A DNA stretch of 48,045 nucleotides from JAABSQ01 sp964573705 (GCA_964573705.1 CAZNLT010000021.1:1-48045); one strand, 5' to 3'; positions 25,376-36,181 are shown, counted from the first letter of the stretch. The notes: generated from the sequence alone by a model not told the origin. Numbers and translations are program-made.

Positions 25376-26092
25376 ATGGCCATCGATCCCTACCGATTCG
25401 TATCCGACAACCTGTGGGTCGGAACCCCGATTTCCTTTGAAACGGAAGAAGGCGGTGTTTTGTCCCTGGCTCCCTCTCAGTTTGTTCCGTACAGCTTTTC
25501 ATTCGGCATTCGGACCCGGGGGGATGAAATCGACACCCTCAATTCACTGGTCAGATTGGCGGATGACGAAGGGCGGGTGTGGGAAGGCGATTCCATCTGG
25601 GATGTGTCTGAAATCGTGCACCTGATGACCCATTTCGGCTCACCGTCACCGCCGGTGCCGTTTGAATATGCCTCTGCCGAATGGCAGCAGGCCTTTGAAA
25701 ACAACACCTTCTTCTCCGGCGCCCGGGGGCTGCTGGACGACCGGTTCTATCGCCAGCTCTGCCTGATGGATCGGATCTACCAGGTGCCGTTTAAATACCA
25801 GGGGCCGGTGGTGGCGCTTGCCTACCTTCGGTATGAAGCGGTCGATCTGGTCACTGTTCTGGCCCGGGTGGCCAACCTCTTCGCCCTCGATTCGAAAAAA
25901 TCCAGCGATCAGATCGATCTGCCGGATATCGTCTTTGAAGTCGACATTTTTCGGCGATTGTTCATCAATTACGGGTATGAAGAACCCGAGGGATTTTGGG
26001 GGTATGAGGTCGTGCCGCGGCCTCTGGTGTTTAAAAAGACGGTGAATACGGCGCCGGCCCAGCCTTTGGTGAATTATCGGAAGGCGGGATAG
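25376..26092 (+). CDS. Hypothetical protein, 238 aa
   Basis: I do not recognise this protein. The ATG at 25376 has GAGGAG 9 bp upstream; a TTG at 25307 is less likely. It is soluble, without signal peptide or membrane helices. Aromatic-rich segments (FVPYSFSFGIRTRGDEIDTLNSLVRLADDEG, QVPFKYQGPVVALAYLRYEAVDLVTVLARVANL) suggest a compact alpha/beta fold. Some wording (DNLWVGTPISFETEEG) recalls small ligand-binding domains, but not enough to name one. It stands alone between the EamA gene and the convergent methyltransferase gene. Confidence 0.7.
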   Translation: MAIDPYRFVSDNLWVGTPISFETEEGGVLSLAPSQFVPYSFSFGIRTRGDEIDTLNSLVRLADDEGRVWEGDSIWDVSEIVHLMTHFGSPSPPVPFEYASAEWQQAFENNTFFSGARGLLDDRFYRQLCLMDRIYQVPFKYQGPVVALAYLRYEAVDLVTVLARVANLFALDSKKSSDQIDLPDIVFEVDIFRRLFINYGYEEPEGFWGYEVVPRPLVFKKTVNTAPAQPLVNYRKAG

Positions 26093-26108
26093 CCTTCGGC
26101 CCGCTTTT
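26084..26108 (+). terminator. Weak terminator-like hairpin at the end of the hypothetical gene
   Basis: GCGGG (26084-26088) pairs with CCCGC (26100-26104), with a CC/GG inner pair and a small bulge, followed by TTTT at 26105-26108. It overlaps the stop codon of the preceding gene. Confidence 0.4.
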
Positions 26109-26224
26109 CAATCGGAAATACAAATTGATCCCCTGATCTCCATACCCTTTCACAACCGATCCAGGTGAAAAATCATTGTCGATTCGATGGGTAGGATCGT
26201 CTGTTGTTCCTGGCCCTGGAAAAT

Positions 26225-27817
<1,593 letters not shown>

Positions 27818-27956
27818 AGGGAAGTTTGATCCGACCTCGAATGGGGTTCGGTGATGGAAGACTCGTCACGAGATTTTTTTCTTTGCTCGATGCCTTAGTC
27901 GACGTACAATCCGTATGCCACACATTTGAAATCGGCGATCCATCATCACCCTGGCA

Positions 27957-29144
27957 TCACCCTGGCCGGGCGCCTGAATCCGGACCCATTCCACCTTCTT
28001 CAGAGCCCGTATCATCTCCACCCGGGGAGGCGTTTCCGGTGTCGGGTTCGCACACCCCGCCGCTGGTATCGCCTGCATCGGGCTCGCAGACGCCCCCACT
28101 CATATCTCCGGCGTCAGACTCGCCGACTCCGGCGTCGGGTTGACCGGAATCTGCGGGGGTACCGGCATCCGGTGCGGATGATCCGCCTGGGGAAGCTCCG
28201 GAGGGGGTATCCAAAACCGGTTCGTTGCCGCCAGCGCTGTCCGGCGGGTCGGAGACGACACCGGTGTCACTTTCATCCGAGCCCCAGGTGTCCCCGACCT
28301 TATTTCCCGCCCAACCGGCCCCCCAAGCCACCAGCGGTGCCAAGACCACCAACCCTGCGGTTGCGCTGGCACCCTCCCAACTCAGGGCATGTCCTACCCC
28401 GCTAAGCAAGGGGCCACTTCCAGCTGCACCCGCTACAATCGGAATTGGCGGAAGGGATGCCAAAAGGTTACCGACATGCATCATTCCTGTGCTGGCCAAC
28501 CCACCCAAAAGTTGGTCATCCCAACTGCCGGGGATAAATTGTCCACCGAACCGGGAGATGATGGCAGCGGATAAGGCATCCCCGGCCATTCCGATCAGCC
28601 CGGCGGCCATATCTCCGAAGTTGAACCCCACCCACCGGGTACTGATGTTCTGAAAGGAGACGCTGGTGGGCGCGACAAATCCGATCCCGCTGATGTCCTG
28701 GCAATCCTCCAGCGGTATACAATAGGTGGGTGTGGAGATGGCCACAGGGGCTTCTCCGCCGCCGATCATGGCCAACGTGCCGCCTTCCACCCGCTCTTTC
28801 ACCGAGAACGAAGGTAAAAAGTATTTGGCGGTCGACCCCAACGCCAGGGCAATCATTGACGGGGTAAGAATCGCCGGCCCAATGGCTTGGTGAATCTGCC
28901 CCGGACCCCAGTCGTACTGCCACAGGATATCCCCCATCCCCTCCGTTTGGACCGATGCCAGAGACCATTTTCCGGTCAGAGCGGCCGAGGCTGTCAGGGA
29001 GATGGCAACCAGATAACGATTTTGGGGAATCGGGGAGGGATTCGGGGGTGCTGGCGGCGGGGGCGGGACGCTGGGGGGAAGGGCCATGTGTGCATCCGCG
29101 CCGATTCCCCCGATGGGGAGGTACTTGGAAATCCGCATGCTCAT
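27957..29144 (-). CDS. Putative type VI cargo/effector with acidic repetitive tail
   Basis: 395 aa from the ATG at 29144 (AAGGA upstream, 4 bp after the DUF2169 stop). I do not recognise a catalytic domain. It has a Pro-rich linker near the N-terminus (PPSVPPPPPAPPNP), several Gly/Ala-rich hydrophobic stretches (FGDMAAGLIGMAGDALSAAII, ASLPPIPIVAGAAGSGP, ATAGLVVLAPLVAWGAGWAG) that could span a membrane, and a tail of about 100 residues rich in Asp, Gly, Ser and Pro. The tail holds near-identical 12-residue units (GDTSGGVCEPD). Position as the last gene of a vgrG-DUF2169 unit makes it the likely cargo. No PAAR motif is visible. Confidence 0.6.
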   Translation of the reverse strand: MSMRISKYLPIGGIGADAHMALPPSVPPPPPAPPNPSPIPQNRYLVAISLTASAALTGKWSLASVQTEGMGDILWQYDWGPGQIHQAIGPAILTPSMIALALGSTAKYFLPSFSVKERVEGGTLAMIGGGEAPVAISTPTYCIPLEDCQDISGIGFVAPTSVSFQNISTRWVGFNFGDMAAGLIGMAGDALSAAIISRFGGQFIPGSWDDQLLGGLASTGMMHVGNLLASLPPIPIVAGAAGSGPLLSGVGHALSWEGASATAGLVVLAPLVAWGAGWAGNKVGDTWGSDESDTGVVSDPPDSAGGNEPVLDTPSGASPGGSSAPDAGTPADSGQPDAGVGESDAGDMSGGVCEPDAGDTSGGVCEPDTGNASPGGDDTGSEEGGMGPDSGARPG

Positions 29145-29148
29145 GCCT

Positions 29149-30432
29149 TCAGATCCTTTCCATGGATACACGAACCGATGCTTCCAACTCCCCCGCCTCG
29201 CCCGCCAGCAAGGGGCGCTTCAGTTTACGATGACCGGTCCATATCAGGTAAAGCCGCTGATCCGCCATGTTCACATGGATCAGGTACAGCCGTCCTTCAA
29301 TTTCTGATAGATCCTGAACGGAGCCGTTCAGGGTAAAGATTGGCTTTTCTTCGGGCAATCGAAGTTGAAATTCCGGGTGTTCGGGGTCCATCCCTGCCAA
29401 CAGGATCTCTTCCTTTCCCCTCAGAAAGGGGAACCATAAACCTAATGAGGCACACCGGCTGGCCATGTCATGAATCATCCCCGGGATATCCGATAAGGGC
29501 TTCGACGCCGCGTTTCCTTTGCAGTAGTCCGTGGGGATCAGACCCGTTGTCACTTCCCGGACCTGGTTGAGGTCATGCCGGGTGGGTTGGGGCATCCCCA
29601 GCATGGCGGATCGGGGAAAAGACAAGGGATCCAGAAAATCAAATCCAGCCGGTAGCGGTTGGTCGGGCCAATCCAGAAAATGGCCGAGAACCAACCGCTC
29701 GGGGGTCAAGAGGTCCCCGGGGAGTTCAATATTGGGAAGTGCCCGGTCTTCGATGAATTCTCTTCGATCTTCAAGCACATACCCTTTCCCGAAACGGTTT
29801 CGGGGGTAGAGCAACGGGTGATTTTTAGAAAGGAGTGCTTCTGCCGCGGGTGAGGCCCGTCGAAGGTGCTCCGCCGGGGTGATGGTTTTCACCTCTTCCA
29901 TCAGGGCATACATGAACCGTTTGTCCGGACCGCCATAAGCGTTTTCATAACGCAGCTCCATGGCTTCGAAGGCTTCCGGCTCAGAAAAAAGGATTTTTCC
30001 ATTGATCCGGTCGCTCCGCCTTGGGCCCATCACAAGGGCTTCATGAAATCGAGGGCCGATTCTCACGGAAACCGGCATCTTTTTTTGGGGATAGGGGGGG
30101 CGTGCGCTGGCTTGAATTACCAGGTCGGTACCGGTTTTGAAACCGACCACTTCCGGAAGGCTTTTACTGGAAGGTGAAGTTCCAGATTCCATCTCGTCGT
30201 GAAGGATTCCGGTTTCATCAAGGGGTGCCTGTTCATCTGATAGAGGGCAGATTTGGCCGTGGCGGACGTCATAGGTTCGTTTGAGGATCACGGCCAGTTC
30301 GGTACCCGCCTCCGTAATCACCTGGGTCACGCGCAGGGGCGCCGGATCGAGAGAATGGAGCTGGGAGAGATCAGGAGGTGGCAAGGAATCTGCGGGAACC
30401 GGCTGCGGGATGATTCTTCTTTTAGAGTTCAT
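29149..30432 (-). CDS. DUF2169-domain protein, first copy (type VI adaptor family)
   Basis: 427 aa. The pattern AVILKRTYDVRHGQICPLSDEQAPLDE, PEVVGFKTGTDLVIQASARPPYPQKKMPVSVRIG and MELRYENAYGGPD is that of DUF2169, which is found beside VgrG and PAAR proteins and is thought to help load effectors on the spike. It starts with an ATGA overlap on the other DUF2169 gene and ends 4 bp before the putative effector gene. A C-terminal half with FPFLRGKEEILLAGMDPEHPEFQLRLPEEKP adds a second beta-rich region. Confidence 0.85.
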   Translation of the reverse strand: MNSKRRIIPQPVPADSLPPPDLSQLHSLDPAPLRVTQVITEAGTELAVILKRTYDVRHGQICPLSDEQAPLDETGILHDEMESGTSPSSKSLPEVVGFKTGTDLVIQASARPPYPQKKMPVSVRIGPRFHEALVMGPRRSDRINGKILFSEPEAFEAMELRYENAYGGPDKRFMYALMEEVKTITPAEHLRRASPAAEALLSKNHPLLYPRNRFGKGYVLEDRREFIEDRALPNIELPGDLLTPERLVLGHFLDWPDQPLPAGFDFLDPLSFPRSAMLGMPQPTRHDLNQVREVTTGLIPTDYCKGNAASKPLSDIPGMIHDMASRCASLGLWFPFLRGKEEILLAGMDPEHPEFQLRLPEEKPIFTLNGSVQDLSEIEGRLYLIHVNMADQRLYLIWTGHRKLKRPLLAGEAGELEASVRVSMERI

Positions 30433-31427
30433 GTAGGAAGGTCCGTTTCATTGGGGATCGAAATGATGTGGTTATTGGGTTGAAGTTCTGCGATCCTGGT
30501 TTCCGCGGGTCGGAACAGATAGCGAAACCGGCAAAAATAGGTTGCCACGACAATTCGTTCAGGAACCAGGAGGACCAGCGATGAAAGGGTAGACGGAAAT
30601 CGGCTTCGAAGCGTGCCCACGGTGATGAGGGCCATGGGGCCGTTGCAATTCGGCAGCGGGAATTGGATATCCCCGTCAGGGGAAAACCCGGTCAAACGAA
30701 TGTGGTTTTCAAGGTCTTGCGGCTGGGCCGTTAATTCGGGTACGGCTTGATGAAAGAGGGTGTCCATCAGGGAGGGTACCAAATCCTCGGGGGTGGCCTC
30801 CTTCATGTCCGTCAGGTTCGGATTCCCGACAGGTTTGAAAAAGCAGGCCGGTCTGGGCTGGTCATGCCAGGACCGGATCAGATGATTCGGTCGTTCCAGG
30901 TTTGGAAGGACCCCCCCTTCGGCTGCTTCCTCAGTAAGGTAGAACCCCCGGCCGTCCGGGTTTACGGGGTGGGCCATCTGGGCTCCGGCGAACATTGCCA
31001 TGCCGCCAAAGGCGTGGTCATTGGTCAAAGGCTTTCGAATGAAGGGCTGGGGATCGGAGGCTTCCAATCCGGAATCGGTTTTTTGCCACATCCGATCTCC
31101 GAAAACCCGGGTATGAAAATGGAGGCTACCGCTTTCAATTCCGACATCCAGGGTCTGGACCGGTTCTCCGCCCGGGGAGTTCGCAGAACCGAATACCAGA
31201 ATATCCACGCCATTTTTGCGAAAATCGAGTTCCGGGCCGAGGATCACCGAATCGAACACAAACGCTTTATCGAACACCGGCCAGGCTTGATCATCGGTGA
31301 TGGGCACCAGCTGTTCATCTTCATAAAGCAGAGTGAGTTTGGCCGCAATTACCCCCACCATTTCGTGGTCGCCTGTGGACCCGGTTTCTAGTTTTGCGGG
31401 GAAAGGGGTGGAATTGATGAACTTCAT
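30429..31427 (-). CDS. DUF2169-domain protein, second copy
   Basis: 332 aa, shorter than its neighbour. It begins FINSTPFPAKLETGSTGDHEMVGVIAAKLTLLYEDEQLVPITDDQAWPV, a clear DUF2169 start, and carries DHAFGGMAMFAGAQMAHPVNPDGRGFYL, the family core. ATGA overlaps join it to the genes on both sides, so the three are translated together. Two different DUF2169 proteins in one unit suggest separate jobs, for example a VgrG-side and a cargo-side adaptor. Confidence 0.85.
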   Translation of the reverse strand: MKFINSTPFPAKLETGSTGDHEMVGVIAAKLTLLYEDEQLVPITDDQAWPVFDKAFVFDSVILGPELDFRKNGVDILVFGSANSPGGEPVQTLDVGIESGSLHFHTRVFGDRMWQKTDSGLEASDPQPFIRKPLTNDHAFGGMAMFAGAQMAHPVNPDGRGFYLTEEAAEGGVLPNLERPNHLIRSWHDQPRPACFFKPVGNPNLTDMKEATPEDLVPSLMDTLFHQAVPELTAQPQDLENHIRLTGFSPDGDIQFPLPNCNGPMALITVGTLRSRFPSTLSSLVLLVPERIVVATYFCRFRYLFRPAETRIAELQPNNHIISIPNETDLPT

Positions 31428-31762
31428 CCTTGGTCCGTATATTCAGGTTGCCCCACGAAGGGAATCTCGACGAGCCTGCGGTGGGTAGCCAGAACCGCCT
31501 CTTCTGAGAGTATTTGGCTTCTTTTTGAAAACAGGGCGTCCGGATCGGGTTCGCCGGATTCGGATTCATCCGGGGGCCGGGTGATATCTTTACTGAAGAA
31601 GCGGTGTTTCATGTCTTGAATCGCCGATGATTCCGCCGATTCCCAATCGGTCGCTTCGGTTGCCGATCCGTTCAAAATTCGCACCATGGCCGCTTCTCGG
31701 AGTTGACAGAGACGTTTTTCCAGAAACATCACTGCCATAATATCTCGTCCTTCAGAGATCAT
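31424..31762 (-). CDS. Small hypothetical protein in type VI module
   Basis: 112 aa, no recognised domain. It is charged and mostly hydrophilic, with a helical N-terminal part (MAVMFLEKRLCQLREAAMVRIL) and an acidic linker (DITRPPDESESGEPDPDALF). AAGGAG lies before the ATG and an ATGA overlap links it to the DUF2169 gene. Its place between the VgrG-tail-like gene and the adaptors suggests a chaperone or structural helper. Confidence 0.65.
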   Translation of the reverse strand: MISEGRDIMAVMFLEKRLCQLREAAMVRILNGSATEATDWESAESSAIQDMKHRFFSKDITRPPDESESGEPDPDALFSKRSQILSEEAVLATHRRLVEIPFVGQPEYTDQG

Positions 31763-31790
31763 TCCATTCTCCTTGGGGGGAGGCTGCAGC

Positions 31791-32210
31791 TCAGCAGTTC
31801 ATCTTGATCCGTTCACCATCCAGAGTGACATCGTCGTTGGCGGAAATATCCACATTCCCAATCCCGGCTGCGATGGATTGCGTATGTCCCCGGGTGTCGA
31901 TATGGCCGTCGGCCTTAATCGCAAGGTCTTTTCCAGTGGAAAGTTCCATGCCCTCCCTGCCGTGGATGGATATTCGGTCAGCGTCGATGGAAAGGCTGCC
32001 CTCAGTCCGAACCGTCAGTGATCCGCCGCCGATGTGCAATACCGGTCCGTCAGCAGTGATTTCAATGGCCAATGAAACCTCCCCGTTCGGCCGGAGGATA
32101 TTCAATCGATGGCCTTCTGGATGGTATTCGATTTCCAGGCGCTGTCGGCCGGCCAGTTCAAGGGTACGGGTATGTCCGGTCTCCGGTGAAAGGGAGTGTG
32201 ATTTGTTCAT
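31791..32210 (-). CDS. VgrG-tail-like beta-helix protein
   Basis: 139 aa made of short alternating strands (GGSLTVRTEGSLSIDADRISIHGREGMELSTGKDLAIKADGHIDTRG), much like the C-terminal beta-helix of VgrG proteins but without the phage-tail domains. It starts 59 bp after vgrG on the same strand. It may extend or cap the VgrG needle or present cargo. It could also have arisen from a duplicated VgrG tail; a sequence comparison with the VgrG end would test that. Confidence 0.7.
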   Translation of the reverse strand: MNKSHSLSPETGHTRTLELAGRQRLEIEYHPEGHRLNILRPNGEVSLAIEITADGPVLHIGGGSLTVRTEGSLSIDADRISIHGREGMELSTGKDLAIKADGHIDTRGHTQSIAAGIGNVDISANDDVTLDGERIKMNC

Positions 32211-32268
32211 GGCATTTGCTCTTTCAGTGGTTGGGGCCAGAGCACGCCGCGTCCATGGCTGCCCTCAA

Positions 32269-34335
32269 TTACCCGTTGTGTTTGATCATGCCGGCGGTGA
32301 CCTGAAAAATGGCCGGAGATGAGATGGTGATGCCCCCCGGGCCAATTTTGATAATGCTGCCGCCGGCGGAAAGCTCGATCGCCTGTCCTTCGATTTTGAT
32401 CAGATTGTCTCCGATTTCAACAAGAGGGCTGGTAATTGTGATTTGGGTACTGCCGTTGGCTTCGATATTGGGGGTTCCGGAAACCGAAACACCGGTGCCA
32501 CCCTCGCCGGAAATGGAGACCCCGTCACCCGTTCCGGTGACCGCCACCCCCTGGGCGTCCCCTCGGATGGAAACCCCTGCGCTTTCTCCATGAAGTTTAA
32601 TGGCATCGGAGGCTACAGCACTGTAATCCCCCCCGGTTACCGATACCGGGCGGCTTCCGGAGAGAACGCTCAAACTGCTGTCTCCTTGGATGGTTTCGGT
32701 GTGGGTCCCCGATTCGACGGACAGGGTTCGGTTGCCGGATTTGACGACCGTGGACTGATCGTGCTCCACGGTGGTATTCATGTCATACTGGGCATGAATG
32801 GTAATCTTTTCCTCCCCCTTGGTGTCGTTCATGGACATTTCATTGTACCCGCCGCCGCCCGGGGTACTGTTCGATTTGAGCCCACTGACCACACCTCCCG
32901 CGGGCAGGCCGTAAGGCGGTCTGTTTTGTCCATGATAGACCCGGCCGGTGATGATCGGCCGGTCCGGGTCCCCTTCCAGAAAATCGACGATCACCTCCTG
33001 GCCGATCCGTGGAATGGAGATGCTGCCCCACCCCGCGCCGGCCCAGGGCTGACTGACCCGAATCCAGCAGGAGCTGTTCTCGTCCCGCTTGCCTTCCCGG
33101 TCCCAATGAAACTGCACCTTCACCCGGCTGTGCTCTTCGGTGTAGATTTCCTCCCCCGCCGGCCCGGTGACAATGGCGGTCTGGGTGCCGCGGACAAAGG
33201 GTTTTTCGGTTTTTCGCTCCGGACGAAACGGCACCTCAAACGGAATACACCCGAACCGGTTGGAATAAGAGGGTTCCGACCCGCCCGCGCCTTCCGGGGC
33301 GCCGGCATGGAAGCCGCCTTGATGAAACTCATGATCGACGTCGGTAATCAGGTATTCTTTGTTGTTCATGTCTCGGCGGTAAAAATCCCTTAAGCGAAAG
33401 CGAAACCCGCTCTTAAACGGTCGACAGTCGCTGGTTCCCTCAATTTGGGTCACCTGTGCTTCCTGCTCCTGCATCCGCAGACTAGTTAGTTGATCTCCCA
33501 ACGCTCTTTTGGAGTAGCTGCCGGGATAGTCATATATTTCCCTTTCACCGGGCCCCAGTTTGATTTGGGCCGGGACTTCGATTTTTAAATTGGCATTGGG
33601 AATTTCGAAATTATAATCGGTCAACGTGTACTTGGCGGGTGTGATCCGTTTTTGAACCTCAAGGCTGGTGATGACATCCTCTTCATCCCATCCGCCCCCG
33701 CTCACCTGATACCGGGCGGTCTCCTGACCGGGGCAGGGCTTGTTCTCATCGGAAGCATCCACAATGACCAGTGTGTGTTTGCCCGGTTCATGTTCGAAAA
33801 AATAATAGATGCCCCAGTCTTCCATCAGCCGGGAGATGAAATTGAAATCGGTTTCCCGATACTGGACGCAGTATTCCTGGGGGTCATAGCTGCCGGAAAG
33901 CCGCAAAGCGTAATCGGTATACCCATATTCAGAGAAAATTTGTTCAATAATGTCGGGCACCGATTTGTTTTGAAAAATCCTGGAATCTGAGGTTTGGGTC
34001 AGCATCCACAGCCAAGGGACCATCTCTGCCGTGTAATGGGAGAAAAGGGTATCGCTGCTCGATTCCTCTTCACCACCGCCGCGTCCCTGGGAAAAATGAG
34101 ATAAGATGCCATTAAAAAAGCATTCGGAACCATCGGATGAAAGAACGGACAGGGTAACATTTTCACCCACGATGCTTTCAAACGGAACATTGTGGTTCTC
34201 GGATACCAGTTCCAAATGGAAGGTGAAAAGACGGGAAATGGCCTCATGACCTTTGAAGCCGGATAAGAGAAGCGTATCTCTTCCCAACGGTGTTTCGATG
34301 GATACCAACTGGCTTTCCTGGGTAATGGCGGGCAT
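32269..34335 (-). CDS. vgrG: Type VI secretion tip protein VgrG (TssI)
   Basis: 688 aa from the ATG at 34335 with GGGAG upstream; a TTG at 34347 is less likely. The N-terminal gp27-like part starts VSIETPLGRDTLLLSGFKGHEAISRLFTFHLELVS; the gp5-like OB fold is seen in HSRVKVQFHWDREGKRDENSSCWIRVSQPWAGAGWGSISIPRIGQEVIVDFLEGDPDRPIITGRVYHGQNRPPY. A beta-helix follows, with hexa-like repeats such as GTGDGVSISGEGGTGVSVSG. No extra effector domain is fused at the end (GMIKHNG). No tss core genes are present in the window, so this is an orphan vgrG island that uses a secretion system encoded elsewhere. Confidence 0.95.
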   Translation of the reverse strand: MPAITQESQLVSIETPLGRDTLLLSGFKGHEAISRLFTFHLELVSENHNVPFESIVGENVTLSVLSSDGSECFFNGILSHFSQGRGGGEEESSSDTLFSHYTAEMVPWLWMLTQTSDSRIFQNKSVPDIIEQIFSEYGYTDYALRLSGSYDPQEYCVQYRETDFNFISRLMEDWGIYYFFEHEPGKHTLVIVDASDENKPCPGQETARYQVSGGGWDEEDVITSLEVQKRITPAKYTLTDYNFEIPNANLKIEVPAQIKLGPGEREIYDYPGSYSKRALGDQLTSLRMQEQEAQVTQIEGTSDCRPFKSGFRFRLRDFYRRDMNNKEYLITDVDHEFHQGGFHAGAPEGAGGSEPSYSNRFGCIPFEVPFRPERKTEKPFVRGTQTAIVTGPAGEEIYTEEHSRVKVQFHWDREGKRDENSSCWIRVSQPWAGAGWGSISIPRIGQEVIVDFLEGDPDRPIITGRVYHGQNRPPYGLPAGGVVSGLKSNSTPGGGGYNEMSMNDTKGEEKITIHAQYDMNTTVEHDQSTVVKSGNRTLSVESGTHTETIQGDSSLSVLSGSRPVSVTGGDYSAVASDAIKLHGESAGVSIRGDAQGVAVTGTGDGVSISGEGGTGVSVSGTPNIEANGSTQITITSPLVEIGDNLIKIEGQAIELSAGGSIIKIGPGGITISSPAIFQVTAGMIKHNG

Positions 34336-34699
34336 GATTTCTCCCAATGCTCAATGAAGAGAAGATCGGATGCAAGCTATCGGCTATTGTTTTTAAAAGA
34401 GAGCTTGAAATCGGAAAAGAATTCAGCAATTCTATTTATGAAAAGCTCATCTTTTCCGGAAGCGCCGATGCAGAGGGGATATTCACTGAACGATTCCATT
34501 GTAACGTAGCGGCAGTTACAAATGTTCAATAATATTCATAAGAACTATTAAGACAAAAAAACTTCCGAGTCAAATTAATTTTTGAAACATATTTATTTTT
34601 TTTCACATACCGCGACTTGACCTTCAACTTCCGGTCCATTATGGTTTAATATCGATACAGTCGGAACTGTTGAATGTTCAAATCACAGGATATTCGGAA
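34336..34699. other. AT-rich divergent intergenic region
   Basis: This 364-bp stretch between vgrG and the gene at 34700 is clearly richer in A and T than its neighbours, especially 34520-34620. It must contain the promoter of the type VI module on the minus strand; I could not settle on one -35/-10 pair there. A 61-codon reading frame on the plus strand has no ribosome site and is not called. AT-rich islands at such modules often bind silencing proteins. Confidence 0.5.
34617..34645 (+). promoter_or_regulatory. Sigma-70-like promoter of the gene at 34700
   Basis: TTGACC (34617-34622) and TATGGT (34640-34645) are separated by 17 bp, 55 bp before the ATG at 34700. Confidence 0.5.
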
Positions 34700-35089
34700 A
34701 TGAATGAAAACTGGGTCCCCTTCGAGGAAGGGGAGTATATCGTGGTGGATGCGTTTCTGATCTCTCCGGACGGCACGGCCGCGGGCGTCGATAAGGCTTA
34801 TATCGAAGTTTCCAAGGGGCCGAAGGGGATGCGGCGACTGCGGGGATCGGGCATGATCCGGCCCGCGCTCATGGTCGAGCTTCATGAGGAAAACGAGCGG
34901 ATCGACATGGTTCTCGATCTGGGCGGCAAATATAAATATCGCATGGAAAACCCCGCCATCCATTCCGGCAAGGTCTTTGCGCCGGATGTCAATGCCCTCT
35001 TTCAGTTCTATCCTTCAGAACCGTGGGAAAAGCTCTCCGAACCGGAATACGACGAACTGGTAGGGCGACTGAATGTACTGAACCGGTGA
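34700..35089 (+). CDS. Hypothetical protein, 129 aa
   Basis: Not recognised. The ATG at 34700 follows AGGA at 34687-34690; a TTG at 34670 is possible but less likely. The sequence is acidic and soluble, with strands such as EGEYIVVDAFLISPDGTAAGVDKAYIEVSKG and RIDMVLDLGGKYKYRM, suggesting a small beta-rich fold. A good promoter lies upstream, so it is probably transcribed alone. It is divergent from vgrG, which makes a type VI-related role possible but unproved. Confidence 0.65.
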   Translation: MNENWVPFEEGEYIVVDAFLISPDGTAAGVDKAYIEVSKGPKGMRRLRGSGMIRPALMVELHEENERIDMVLDLGGKYKYRMENPAIHSGKVFAPDVNALFQFYPSEPWEKLSEPEYDELVGRLNVLNR

Positions 35090-35113
35090 GCCGGCCTCTT
35101 TCGAGCCCTTAGG

Positions 35114-35320
35114 TCATCCCAATTTTTCTTTGACCATCTCCCGGGTGACGATCACCTTTCCGCTGCTGCATTCCTTGCAGTCGAGCACCCGTCGGCGGGG
35201 CAGCGCATCGTCCGGGTTATCCTCCCGAACCACGAAACAGGGGGTGAAGAGCGCGTCGATATTGACTTCATTTTCGTGCGGTTCCGGACCGTTGCATCGA
35301 ATGGTGAGGGTCCTGCCCAT
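35114..35320 (-). CDS. Small Cys-containing hypothetical protein
   Basis: 68 aa with GGGAGAAAA before the ATG. It has four cysteines; the pair in LDCKEC suggests metal binding, though the others (RCNGP, PCFVV) are spread out. No family recognised. Convergent with the gene at 34700. Confidence 0.55.
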   Translation of the reverse strand: MGRTLTIRCNGPEPHENEVNIDALFTPCFVVREDNPDDALPRRRVLDCKECSSGKVIVTREMVKEKLG

Positions 35321-35508
35321 TTTTTCTCCCTTCTGATTCTTTTCAGGTTTTGCATTTTTTGCCCTTTTCCATTATACCATATCCTCTATCAGATATCAGA
35401 CCTAAGAAGACGGCTCAAGGATTTCCGGAAATCGGTACGAATGATCGCTCCGCCGATCCCGGAAACGGCTTGAGCCGGTGGCATACGGCATCAAGGAGGG
35501 AGGTATTC

Positions 35509-36009
35509 ATGTTTTCAGGACAAACCACCCGAAATCAAGCGGGCTTCGGCCTTTCGGCGCTGTCGGCGATCCTGATTCTGGCGGTCGTGCCTTCGGGGGC
35601 GGAACTGATTCGGCTTTGGCGCGGCCAGACGGTCTACGTGCCGGCCTATTCCCATATTTACGGCGGGGACCGAGAGCAGCCGGTCTATCTCACCGTCACC
35701 CTCAGCATTCGAAACACCGATCCGGAAAATTCGATTACCGTGGGTCGAGTGGGATATTACAGCCCCGAGGGCAAGTTGATTCAAAACTATCTGAATGCGC
35801 CTCTGATATTGGCTCCCTTGGCATCCACCCGGTATGTGGTGCCGGAGTCGGACAGGACCGGCGGCTCCGGGGCCAGTTTTTTGGTCCGGTGGTCGGCCGA
35901 TAAAAAGGTGACCGAACCGCTGATTGAATCGGTGATGATCGGGATCCGAATGCAGCAGGGGATTTCATTCACCTCCCGGGGACAGGTGATCGAGCAGGTA
36001 ACCGATTAG
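35509..36009 (+). CDS. DUF3124-domain exported protein
   Basis: 166 aa from the ATG at 35509, which has a strong AAGGAGGGAGG site. Residues about 12-32 (FGLSALSAILILAVVPSGAEL) are an export signal or membrane anchor. The rest, RGQTVYVPAYSHIYGGDREQPVYLTVTLSIRNTDPENSITV and LAPLASTRYVVPESDRTGGSGASFLVRW, matches the DUF3124 family of small periplasmic beta proteins of unknown role. It is probably single, followed by a terminator about 200 bp later. Confidence 0.8.
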   Translation: MFSGQTTRNQAGFGLSALSAILILAVVPSGAELIRLWRGQTVYVPAYSHIYGGDREQPVYLTVTLSIRNTDPENSITVGRVGYYSPEGKLIQNYLNAPLILAPLASTRYVVPESDRTGGSGASFLVRWSADKKVTEPLIESVMIGIRMQQGISFTSRGQVIEQVTD

Positions 36010-36181
36010 TCCCGGGGGAGAATGCTGCCGAGGTCGAAAGCCGCATGGGGTTACCGCCGGGACCCTTTATTTTTGCTCGGATGCAGCGCCTGAATTCCAG
36101 TCTTTACCGTGGCAGTTTCAGGAAAATAAGGGCTTTTATGTATTGTCATCCGGAGCAGGGTCGGGGACACATAAGGGGCCT

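Noticed and set aside
28720..28860. Possible PAAR motif in the putative type VI cargo
   Set aside because: No repeated PAAR or metal-binding His/Cys tip pattern could be found; the only resemblance is general Gly richness.
34347..34532. A 61-codon plus-strand frame in the AT-rich region upstream of vgrG
   Set aside because: No ribosome site, no recognisable sequence, and it overlaps the region that should hold the vgrG promoter.
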